Assembly: GCA_013115125.1 (NCBI GenBank)
Contig: JABANN010000042.1
Span: forward strand, 43,982 to 107,981
DNA from: Perkinsus olseni
Lineage: Eukaryota > Perkinsozoa > Perkinsida
DNA: 64,000 nt
Direction of reading: 5' to 3'
In this document: piece after piece, positions 55,083 to 64,000 of the stretch
Layout of the letters: each line of letters begins with the position of its first letter
Numbering within the stretch: position 1 is the stretch's first letter
Notes under the pieces: model-generated
Databases searched by the model: none
Told to the model about the DNA's origin: nothing
What the model saw: only the letters and a program-made list of their open reading frames with translations
Made by a program: the position numbers and the translations under genes

Positions 55083-57126
55083 ATGGCTGTTGATCAGCAG
55101 CGACAGTATCGAAGATCCCCCAACCTCACCTTGGAGTCCTCAGCCATGCATTCGGCTCTATCCTGGCCCGATACCCCGATTACCGGTAGGTGCCCCCAGA
55201 TGCGCCTGAAAACCAGAGTTAGAATCGGGATCACTTCTGTTCGACGAGTATCTAACTTGTTTTCGTATCATTCCAGCATCGACCTGAGATGCTTTCATGC
55301 TGACTTGTGGCGTCTGTAGGGCAGCGGGGTAACCTATGAGCCTGGGAACCGCCGCCGTGGGTTTTAATGATAAGTCGCGTGATGTGTCAGGGGCCCCTTC
55401 GGGTGCTTTGCATTTCCGTCATCCAGGCGCCTTGCCGAGACGACGTCACTGCGAAAGTAGGCTGTCGCCTTGGCGAACGTGGCTGATTGCCCCTTTTTCA
55501 GATGCTCCCGTTGGTAAGGCCTGGGATAGCAGGTACAGTGTGATGTACTCTGGACGGGGTGTTAGACGATCTCTTAGGAATGGATTGTAATGCTTCCCTT
55601 CCTTTGGGGAGTTGCAGCGGTTGAGCAGGTACGATGCCGAGACATCCAAGCCTGTGGCGCCCTACGGCAACGAGGAGAACGAAGGGCCGCGCCTCGCGAG
55701 TAGGAGAAGGGGGACGCAATGGTCATTACGGAGCTTGGTTATCGTGAGTGTGTCAGGCGAGTGTACTGAAACCTGGGGAGATCTGAAGACTTCCTTGCTT
55801 GGGGTAAGGGTAATAGGCGAGGGGTGCGATTGTCTAATAAGAATTGATGTTGATTATCGTCTACGACACATAGCGGCCGGCCAGCATTTGGCGGTGGTAG
55901 TTGCCGATGCCCCTTTGTATCGGGCTGTCGATATCGGCGCCTGCTAACCTCTCAATCTGTTGGAGTCTGTTGGACTCGGTCGCTGTTCGGCGACAGCTGC
56001 CTCTCGTCACCGCTCTTTGTGGTCTGAGACCACTGACCTCTTAACGTACTGTAGCTACTCCCTGATTCGAGTGCCATGGGCACAAAGTTACCGCGGGATT
56101 TTTTTCACTGAGCAGGCGTCGTTCAAGATGAAGGAAGAATCTCAGCCGACATCATCGGAGAGAAAAGACATGCCCTCTCCCGACACCCCACGGTAGGGAG
56201 GATTTAAAAGGCTACAAGTCGCCACTTGTTCCACTTAGGAACATCATTCTGGGCGAAGGACTGGATATGATCAGAAATCTGGGCAGCCTGCCGAGGAGGG
56301 GCTCTGGTTGCGTCCATGTTTGTGACTCTAGCGTGGCCTTCGACATCCTAAGATTTTCTGGGGCTACCGAGCCGGCTGAGCCCTCTCCGGAGACGGTCAG
56401 GCCTCCCTTACAAACGCCTTATGGCACGTCTTTGACGCCTAGGCCAGGACGGTAGGTGTTGGAGCAGGGGTGAATGACTGACGATTTACGGTTGGAGTGG
56501 TATGATTATAGTACAGGTATCGACCGTCCAGAGGCCCCAAACCTTGTTATGATACGCCCACTGCACCAAGACCGCCACGGCGCTCGGCTACAGTCCCCGT
56601 TCCCGGAGAGCCCCCGCTGCTGATGATGCGGGGCTTGGATCTTCGAAGGTGGCGACTGTGCGGGTTATTTCGTTGGCCGCGAGTGGTGGTTTCAGATATG
56701 CCGCAGCTCACCGGAGGAGCTGCACTCGACCATCAGCAATACCAACGTGCTAGGAGAGGCCTTCCGACCACCGCCATGTGCCGCCATGCTCTTGTTTTTG
56801 TTGCTCACCCTTGTGGCTTGGTACACTCATGGTACATGTCCGACTTACCACTGCTGTTTTGTCAAGTCACCTGTCAATGGGCTGCTGGGGACAGCACCCC
56901 TCCACTGGGAAGGCGATTGTAGTCCTTCGTGTGCTAGTCATCGCACATCGCAGGGATATGGCTCGGGGCGCTGCTACCCTTCCCTGCGGATCCTGCCGTC
57001 CTCTCATGGCTCCGTTCCGATAGGAGTTGAACGGAAAGGCGATGGCTGAACTGAACCCTACGCTCTGAGGGAGCCTTCGCCTGAGAGTGTGATGCAGATG
57101 ACGAATCCTACTAGCTACCAATTATA
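55083..57126 (+). CDS. Multi-exon gene of unknown function
   Basis: Plus-strand exons begin at ATG 55083 (MAVDQQRQYRRSPNLTLESS), with a donor near 55187. Further coding-like exons lie at about 55618-55740, 55745-55947, 56260-56455 and 56515-56640, the last Pro/Arg-rich (TPTAPRPPRRSATVPVPGEP). The last exon ends with LREPSPESVMQM and TAG near 57126. The pieces are charged and Ser/Pro-rich, with short strand-like segments (GVRVIGEGCDCLIRIDVDY). I recognise no domain. It lies head-to-tail with the SET gene, 38 bp upstream of its ATG. Confidence 0.4.
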
Positions 57127-57163
57127 GGAGCATACTACATAAATCATCGACCCTGTTCCTAGC

Positions 57164-59208
57164 ATGCTGCTGCTGTCCTCTCACCTCCTCCTGAATGCTC
57201 TCCTCACTGCCACTGTATCGGCTTCCGCTGTCTGTCCTGTTAACGTCACCAGTGACCACTCGGATGCCTGCAGTCGCCCGACGTCGAGCTATACCCGCAT
57301 CAGGTGGGTTGGCTGCTTCTCGGAAGCTCCTATCGGGGCCTGAGTGTTCGGGCAGATCAGGTTTAATGGCAGCCTCTATGTGCTGAGCGATGATGTTTTC
57401 TACGGCCAGGCCATGCTCAAGATACCAGCAGAGGACATAGTATCCAAGGTTGATGATGACAAGATTCGTGAGAAGTTGATTGGAGGCCTCAGCGATGATG
57501 AAGCTCATCTCGTGGAGACGTGCTTTGCCCTAGTGTAAGTGTCATGAGGCTCCCCGAGCTACGACGCACATCGCCCATCAGATCAGCCCGGCAAGGGGCC
57601 TGTGCCACGAAAAGGATCTGCCGTTGGGTGGAGACCCTCAACGCAGCCGAAAGGATATTCGTAGCCCCTCATTCTCGCCCGCCTGGTGGGTATTGGAGGA
57701 GCCTCAGGCCCTCACCCTCACTGATGTGCAGCGGAAAGCTATCGCGGGGACGTCAGTCGAGAGTGTGCCAGAGGAGATGGCTCAGAGAGTTGTACGACCT
57801 TTAGGGTCACTTGTAGCTTAATATGGGCATCGTGCGTCATTGCCCCGTGCAGAATCTATCACGAGTTATTGATAGGCTTGCGCTGTCTTGCAAGGCATGC
57901 TTCTTCTCAGACTCTCGTCGCCGACAGAATTGGTCCTGTCCGTGCAGGGTGGCGAGACCACGCTGAATGGGCGGTTTCTGTACTTATGAAATACTCCAGA
58001 GTGGTAGTAGTAGCTGCCCCGAGATCGCCCAGCTGCCCAGCGTCCATGTAGGTCCATCCAGATCCCTCATTGCGTGAGATGGAGCTGCCCAAGATGCTCC
58101 TCCTGGCCGACCCCATCGTTGATGCTGTACCGCTGCACACTTCGCCGCGGAAGGGTGAGGGCGTAGCGATGCTAGGCGCCGCTCGCACGGTCCTTATTTG
58201 CCCTAGAGGGCATCGAGTATCCGATCTTAGGGAGCTGAGATCGGTGTCAGCCTTCCGTCTCAGAGCCAAGCCTTTCTCGAGTGTATTTGAAAGAGCCGGC
58301 TGTAACTCTGTTACGTTTGAGGGCCTCGTTATGATCCGCATGCACTGAGTCCTTCGCGCCGGCTTCCAAGTCGTAGCGTTTGGCGCTCCGACTTCAGGTG
58401 ACTGCTGATTACTAGTCGTTATGCTCCCTCCCATCGCTCAGGGGTAGCCCTTCAACGGGAGATAGTCCAGGAGAACGGCCGCCTGGAGGATGTGGTGGCT
58501 CTCGTGGCTAGGCATGATATGAGGGAAGGGGAGGAGGTCTTCATTTGGGCGGGGCACTTCAGCAATAGTGAGCTACTGGTAGTAGGGAGATGCTTCGCAT
58601 CTGCGGAACGTCTGTGCCCTCGGGAGCGCCCCACAACGGAGACGCCGCCTCTCCCTAGGATTAATGCCCTCCCTTCACTATCAGATGCGATATGGATTTA
58701 GTCTGAAAGATAATCCTATTGGTGTGGGCGGTGGAGGGAACCAAAGCAGCTTGGTGGGAGGGCGATCCGCAGAGTCACCACTCCATGCTCAGATCGCCCG
58801 TTCAGGTGCCCAGTAATTGGAACGACTCACCAGAGTCACCTGTGAGGAAGCAGTATAGCAAGTGGCGTAGACGCCCCGCCGAGGAGACTGGAGGTTTCAT
58901 GCGTCAGGTTCAACTGTACTTCAGAATCGCAGTTTGTCATCAGGATCTCAGGCAGAGGGAAGCCCGACAGGGACTTTGTGAGCTATTGCCCGAGATGTGG
59001 ATATAGGATGACTATGCCGCAGATCCGTTGCTTCCGAGTCGGATGGTTCATGACCTCGGGATGGTTCAGTCCGAAGTTGGTACACATGAGAAACCATCTC
59101 GAGAGATGGCCGCCCCCGGAAGAGTACTTGATGGTCTCGATAGATGAACGCGATCTTGATAAATACCGCGCGCCACGAAACTTCCCTGCGCGACCGCAGA
59201 TATTGTAG
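57164..59208 (+). CDS. SET-domain methyltransferase (SETD3/LSMT-like) with N-terminal signal peptide
   Basis: ATG 57164 opens an exon with a strong hydrophobic leader (MLLLSSHLLLNALLTATVSA) followed by a Cys/Ser stretch. Across a 57-bp intron comes a SET N-terminal part (GSLYVLSDDVFYGQAMLKIPAE), then WWVLEEPQALTLTDVQ. The core SET end is ARHDMREGEEVFIWAGHFSNSELL spliced to MRYGFSLKDNPI. This gives the family order of the R-D-x-x-x-GEE-[VI]-[FW] turn, N-[SA]-ELL and YGF-x-x-x-x-NP. Such enzymes methylate Lys or His using S-adenosylmethionine; relatives act on Rubisco or actin. The C-terminal exon has a CPRCGY zinc-like motif and WFMTSGWFSPKLV. The leader suggests entry to the ER or a complex plastid. 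The central exons (57540-58400) are only partly resolved, and the last exon could belong elsewhere. Confidence 0.6.
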
Positions 59209-59450
59209 GCAGCGAGACATACATGCTGCGAGAAATTCGGATGAGTGGCTCTTCGTCCTTCCCGATCATTGAAATGCAGAGGTTGGAGAGGCTGGTAGCG
59301 GCTTGGAATTAAACTGAACCGGGTCGAGCCTGCGGGCGTGAAGCCGCTCAATAATTCCGAATGTGATGCTGAGTATGACGGAGACCGAGTTTGGCCAATA
59401 CTGTGCTTGCACAATCCAAAATGGGCGAAACTAGGTTGATATATAGCAAA

Positions 59451-59523
59451 CACCCACCGTGGGGCTCGAACCCACGACCACAAGGTTAAGAGCCTTGCGC
59501 TCTACCGACTGAGCTAGACGGGC
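59451..59523 (-). tRNA. tRNA-Lys (anticodon CTT)
   Basis: A full cloverleaf can be drawn on the minus strand. The 7-bp acceptor stem has three G-U pairs. The D-arm is GCTC/GAGC. The anticodon stem is CAAGG/CCTTG with loop CTCTTAA (anticodon CTT). The variable loop has 5 nt. The T-arm is GTGGG/CCCAC with loop TTCGAGC. It is 73 nt including the discriminator G, has no intron and no encoded CCA. The A-box (TAGCTCAGTCGG) and B-box (GGTTCGAGCC) promoters are intact, so RNA polymerase III transcription is likely. Confidence 0.95.
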
Positions 59524-59580
59524 AAGTTGTTTAAGTTTGTATTATCTACTCGCTTCTAAGGTGGCGGAGCACGTTCACCG

Positions 59581-60077
59581 GTGGGAGCCGAGGTCAACCT
59601 GCCCGAATTTCGGTCCCGGCGACAGAATGCTATATTTAAATCCAAACCCTCTGTCCAGCGCCTCACATTCAGCCACATCAGTCTGACGCTTCAAAATGCA
59701 CTCAGGGTTGATGATGGAGTGCCTGATCCCTCTGTTGTTGTAGATACCGAGACGTATCCGACTGGCTTGCGTGGACACAAGTGGACAATGAACTCACTAA
59801 AGTGCTTTCAATGGTCTTGGTGTCTCCTCTCCAGGTTAGACGATCTCTGCAGGTACTGACGAGCCACTGCACGAGGGTTAGGGAACGCTTACGAGACAAT
59901 ATGGACTCCCTCACAGCGAAGTACTTCCGCGGCAGCGTCGATGAGACTGATAGGAAGCTGTGGGCGTTGAGAAAAGAAGAGACTAAGGCTGCTAAAAACT
60001 GTACATCATCATCACTCGGGCAGGCGACGTGGCTCCTCTCGTTAGGTTTAAAACTCGTGAGGTCAGCGAATCGATAG
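59581..60077 (+). CDS. Hypothetical helical protein exon(s)
   Basis: Plus-strand frames at 59581-59859 and 59781-60077 overlap and are probably linked by a small intron ending in CTCTCCAG near 59835. The downstream part (VRRSLQVLTSHCTRVRERLR, then KYFRGSVDETDRKLWALRKE) has heptad-like spacing and looks coiled. No ATG is obvious and no family is recognised. A competing 232-codon frame on the minus strand is judged a shadow. Confidence 0.35.
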
Positions 60078-60215
60078 CGGAAGTGTTCTTGCCTCCAGTG
60101 CTCGTCTCTTTGACGTGTCTCAACCAAGTGGCTTTCGCGCAGTCCTCTTCGTGACGTGAATCGTAAACGAGGATTACGAGGGGGTGCATTCAGTGAGAAC
60201 CGCCCGATTTTTATG

Positions 60216-62000
60216 AAATGGCTCTTCCGGATCGTCCCACTAACCATGATTTTATGCGTGGTCCTCCTGGCGGTGGTGAACCTCTCACGAATCCGGTGAG
60301 CAGGAGGGAGGCTACCGCTCGCTCTAGCGGGTGGTACCCAGGCTCCAGCGAGGCTACGGTGAGAACACCTTGGGATCGATGCGAGAGGAAATAGCCGCAC
60401 TGCGGAGAAGTGGGCCTTCAGCTTCTGGAGCGATCAGTCAATAATGATGGACTTAACACACAGGCATCGAAGCCTTGGAAGAAGTCCTTCTTAAAGATGC
60501 TTCACTGGATGACCCCCCAGCAACTTCTCTCCACAGCATGTCTCCGCAATCCGTATGTGCTTGGAACGTGAATTCAATATCGATTGTCTGAGGGGTCAGA
60601 TGCTCGTCACTACGGCAGCTGGCCTCGAGAAGACAGTAGAGCCGCCGAAGACGGTCTCCGCAATGTTACCCTCATTCCGTGGACGAGACCATCCATCGAC
60701 ACCGCAGGTCGAGAAACTCTACAGGGACGATGGGAGATGCGGCAGTCAGTACGAATGCAGCAGCGCTGTTGGCTTCTCGGTAACCCTCAAGATACCTTCT
60801 ACCCGATGGCCGTCCAGCGCAATGCAATCCTTGGGAGTTTCCGTGTTGTGCCACTAGTGGTAGACTGAGCCTCCATATTCGTGTGCAGCATCATAGCCCC
60901 ACGGGTTGGTTGAGCAGGGTGGTGTGGAGAGACAGAGTTCCACTGCGACTGTCCGGGCTGCAGGAACTACGCAGTGGCTGATTGTGTTACGCGGACGCAC
61001 TGCGGCAAAGATACTTCATGTAAGCTGTTGAGGTAGGGCCCCTCTTCTCCTGGATTAGTTATATGCCCGTTTCGTCAGGCGAGCCCATCGTGGTGGAGCC
61101 GGCGGACAATTCTGAGAGGATAGTCGTTATCGCGTCCGCCTGGATCGGCCCACAGAAGCGTTTCACTGACGCCAAACGCAACCATGTTCGTATCAAGCCC
61201 GATCGATGTCCCAGTAGATGCTCGGCAGGTTCGCTATGCACTGAAGCACGGGTACGGATACTTCGCGGTCGAGTGCAACTGGAGCGATCGGGGCTTCCCT
61301 CACTGGAGCAAGCTTCTTATCGCCAGACACCTACTGGAAGGTCACGGACTGTCTCGTGCTCCTGAGTGGGGTTGAAGCCTCTCACGATTTGGTGAAGGAG
61401 TGGTATCGGTCTGATTGTAAGATACTTATTCTGGATGGATGCCGACTCCCTGTTCATGAACCCGAGCATCAGGATTGAGGATCATCTAGTTACCCCCAAT
61501 CCCAGCAAAGACTTCATTTTCTCTGGCGAGCGGGAGATGGTCATCAATACCGGACATTTCCTACTTCGTAAATCCCAGTGGAGTCTCGACTTTCTCAACG
61601 AAGTCTACCGCATGTATCACCACTAGTGTCACCAGCTACGGGTCTCTGGCCTGTCCTTCCTAGGTACCCGTCTCCAGGCTTTGTTGAGCAGGGAAGCGTC
61701 ATTGCGTGGGCGTATCGCCGCGCTAGGGAATATCTAACCACAGTCGTCAGGTATCTCGCCGGAGCTACCTCCAAGGACCCCCTGGAAGTTCAGAAGGCTA
61801 AGTTCAACCGGCTGATGGTCTCCAGCGTCAGCCCAATCGACGCAGAGAAGGCCCAATCTTTGTTCCCAGAGCAGATCAGACCGCACGTTCAAGTGATGGC
61901 GATGAAGACTATGAACTCTTACTTGAACATCTACACTAAAGGGGATTGGATTCTGCACTTCTCTGGCGTCAGTGACAAGCGCTCAGCCACAGCCAAGTGA
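60216..62000 (+). CDS. GT34 (GMA12/MNN10-type) glycosyltransferase, type II membrane protein
   Basis: ATG 60216 begins a short basic tail and a signal anchor (LFRIVPLTMILCVVLLAVV). Coding exons at about 60584-60868 follow. The catalytic domain runs from about 61060: IVVIASAW, then VRYALKHGYGYFAVECNW, HWSKLLIARHLL, and the DxD metal site in YLFWMDADSLFMNPSIR. The next exon gives VINTGHFLLRKSQWSLDFL. After an intron ending before 61663 comes GSVIAWAYRRAREYL, and finally MNSYLNIYTKGDWILHFSG, the family's closing motif, with the stop at 61998-62000. GT34 enzymes add galactose or xylose to glycans in the Golgi. Linking the 60.2-60.9 kb exons to the catalytic part is inferred from position and from the type II plan; they could be a separate gene. 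Confidence 0.7.
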
Positions 62001-62281
62001 GGACGCACCTCATGGCATCCTTGGGCATCGTCAATTGGGCGCGCCCCTCTCACCGAGTTTCTACTGTTCGTTGTCATGCATGCGCTTTGGCTGTTCGTTA
62101 GGACAGCGGGTGGTGGACGATTTGAAATTACCCCACCTTGTGGATACCATTCGGCCCCGGATAGGGCCAAGATTCGATGCTCCCCGTGCAATCCAGGTAC
62201 GCGCCTGAAACGTCGTGGACTGGAGCGGATAAAGCTCCAGCGAACTTGGATGAGATCATCCATCGTGTTGATTGATGCCTC

Positions 62282-63668
62282 ATGTTCCGTATGCTGCGCG
62301 CTGGAATCCTTCTGCCTGGTGATTCCAAGGGGGTTGTGTTGTCACATGGTTTGATGAGTTACAGAGTTCAGATGTCGGTGGTTGAGCGAGAGGATGCCGA
62401 TCACAACGTTTCCCAATTCTCCACCTCCTTCTCGCCTGCCTTGTTTGTGGATCTACAGCAAAAAATAAAGGCGTTAGAAAGGAGGCTCGAGTCTCGTGAG
62501 AAGGATCTCACCAGTATTAATGATGAATTTCCTGGGCCGGATGAGATCGTTCTTGCCAGGCACTAGGGCCGCGTTGCAGAAATCCGAAACCGAGCTGAAG
62601 GTATATCAATGACGGAGCATCTCCAGTGCTCAGCGTTGTTCAGAACTACTGGAAGGAGGCTCAGTTGAGGAAGAGGGAAGTGCAAGCCTTGCAGGGCAAG
62701 CTGGAAGAGATGAGGAAAGAGAGGGACTTGGCGATGGCCGAAAACAGGCGGATCGTCAATGATCGCAAGTTCCTGGTACGATGAGCGGGCAGCCGACATC
62801 GCTTGTCTGTTGTTGCGTCCCTCGCGCAGACACGGTCCCTTGCACGGTCACGCGACCAGTTGGGAATCGTGGAACTCCAACGGCAGCAGGAAGCCCTTTC
62901 CAGGGCGAAAGTCGAGGAGGAGAAGTTGAAGAAGGAGAGGGAGATCGAGGAGGCCAAGGACATAACCCGGATGATGGGTATCAGGGGGGCAACTCGCCAG
63001 GTGGTTGGTCAATCGCCGCCCTGTCTCAGCGAGTACACAGTCGTCTTTAACGAGCCAGATCACACTCGAGAGGGAGCGGAGATGGAAGTTGAAGAGAGCT
63101 GTCAGGGACAAGCTGAAGCGCGTGGAAGCCAAGGAGACCTTCATGAAGACCGTGGTGAACTTTCTCCTGCCTGCTGCCGCTGCCGAGGACTGCCGTTGTG
63201 TCTCAGCTGGGTGATCACAGTATGACTGCCGAGGCATGGGAAGACAAACTGGCTCAAGAGCGTGGCCGAACTGAAGAGGCTTTAAACCAATTGGAGAGGT
63301 GGGATGGCTTTCCTACACTTGGCGTCTTCAGTGGCATGGTAGAGCAAACGATCTCGCGTCGAGATTGGAAGGAGCCCTTCTTGGGAAGCAATCGGCCAAG
63401 GACCAGATGCAGTACCAGCTGAGAGAGCTACAGAGTGAGCCTGTCTTTACTGGCAACGGCGCTTTGCCATCACTGTGTGTAACTTCGATTGAAAGGAGAC
63501 AGCCGGTTGTAGCTATTGGTGGCGCAAAGCGATCGTCGTGATGCGACAACGCGTTGACCGTCAGACTCGAATAAGCAGTTGAGAGAGCAATTGGAGGAAG
63601 CGAATCGGAAGCTCTTTCTCGCAGAAACTGACAAAAAGGAGACAGCCAAGTGGGCCAGTGAGCTGTAG
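62282..63668 (+). CDS. Coiled-coil protein
   Basis: At least six plus-strand exons start at ATG 62282. They encode long heptad-rich helices: LQQKIKALERRLESREKDL, LRKREVQALQGKLEEMRKER, RAKVEEEKLKKEREIEEAKD, LKRAVRDKLKRVEAKETF, WEDKLAQERGRTEEALNQLE, ASRLEGALLGKQSAKDQMQ and, last, LREQLEEANRKLFLAETDKK. The stop is TAG at 63666-63668. Introns show the usual small size, for example 62770-62823. The product is probably a structural or tethering protein of the cytoskeleton, basal body or Golgi, but no specific family is recognisable. Exon borders between 62560 and 63230 are approximate. Confidence 0.6.
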
Positions 63669-64000
63669 GCTCCTTCTTCTGCTGTTTCCCCTTCAGGTTG
63701 TGGCGCATGATGCACTTGGCACAGATTGACGCGAACACAGCGGCCAAAACAGCCAAGTGGGAGAGGAGCAGTGCAAGAGCCGATGGCGCCACAGATGAAT
63801 AACTAGAACTAGCTTCACCGTGCACCAACAATTCTTTAGTAGCGGTTCGAGCATTGATGCCCCAATTTGTCTTGCGTTCTGGTAGCGAATGTTCTCTCGT
63901 CAATGGTCGGGTGAGTCTTGAGAGACGCGGGCTGTTCAGTAAATCGATCCCGGGACTCGGGATCAATCCCAGGACTGACCGAAGCCTTTTTCTGTTCAGT
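63669..64000. other. Window end, no gene resolved
   Basis: A minus-strand frame enters from the right (to about 63966) but looks low in complexity. A small palindrome with 7-bp arms lies at about 63945-63963. Nothing can be supported. Confidence 0.3.

Noticed and set aside
59702-60400. 232-codon open frame on the minus strand
   Set aside because: It overlaps plus-strand exons with clear helix periodicity and the signal anchor of the GT34 gene. It has no domain, and its composition looks like a shadow frame.
1-64000. CRISPR arrays, phage or bacterial defence islands
   Set aside because: There are no regular spacer repeats and no such genes. Intron-rich genes throughout show nuclear eukaryotic DNA.

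Overview
This window is nuclear DNA of an intron-rich protist. Genes lie on both strands. Almost every gene with a recognisable domain only reads through if it is spliced at many tiny GT-AG introns of about 40-55 bp, with a few of 26-31, 90-126, 234 and about 500 bp. There are no bacterial features such as operons, Shine-Dalgarno sites or CRISPR. The gene content (pepsin-like protease, GT34 glycosyltransferase, organellar helical-repeat proteins, secreted repeat families) and this intron style fit an alveolate. My best guess is a Perkinsus-like organism. That is an inference from gene style, not a proven identity.

Layout. 0.5-5.9 kb (+): a small membrane protein, a RING/TRAF ubiquitin ligase and a large PX-domain coiled-coil protein. 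5.9-12.4 kb: a tandem array of broken copies of the PX gene's 3' end, alternating with minus-strand genes and pseudogenes for secreted proteins. This array is full of short perfect hairpins and carries a 71-bp templated insertion. 13.4-16.4 kb (-): a family of secreted proteins built from a repeated domain. 16.9-23.6 kb (-): a UVSSA/VHS-like protein, a five-repeat helical protein, an OPR/RAP-like organellar protein and a RlmN-type radical SAM methyltransferase. 24-26.2 kb (+): a cyclic-nucleotide-domain K+ channel. 26.8-35.9 kb (+): poorly recognisable multi-exon genes that end in a protein kinase joined to a dead dual-specificity phosphatase. 36.8-39.1 kb (-): a mitochondrial, possibly ATP-synthase stator-like, protein. 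39.3-42.3 kb (+): a CDGSH-like protein, a p24 cargo receptor and the HscB co-chaperone. 43-48.7 kb (-): an aspartic protease and a PPR protein. 49.4-51 kb (-): unknown genes. 51.7-63.7 kb (+): a proline-rich protein, proteasome subunit beta-6 (PSMB1), unknown genes, a SET methyltransferase with a signal peptide, a tRNA-Lys on the minus strand, a GT34 glycosyltransferase and a coiled-coil protein.

Functional themes are inferred. Several neighbours point to organelles: HscB (Fe-S cluster assembly), the CDGSH-like protein, and PPR/OPR/RlmN-type RNA proteins. Others serve the secretory pathway: p24, GT34, the pepsin-like protease and the secreted families. They are independent genes, not an operon. 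Exon coordinates are given where I could follow phase across every junction. For the unrecognised multi-exon genes the span is approximate.
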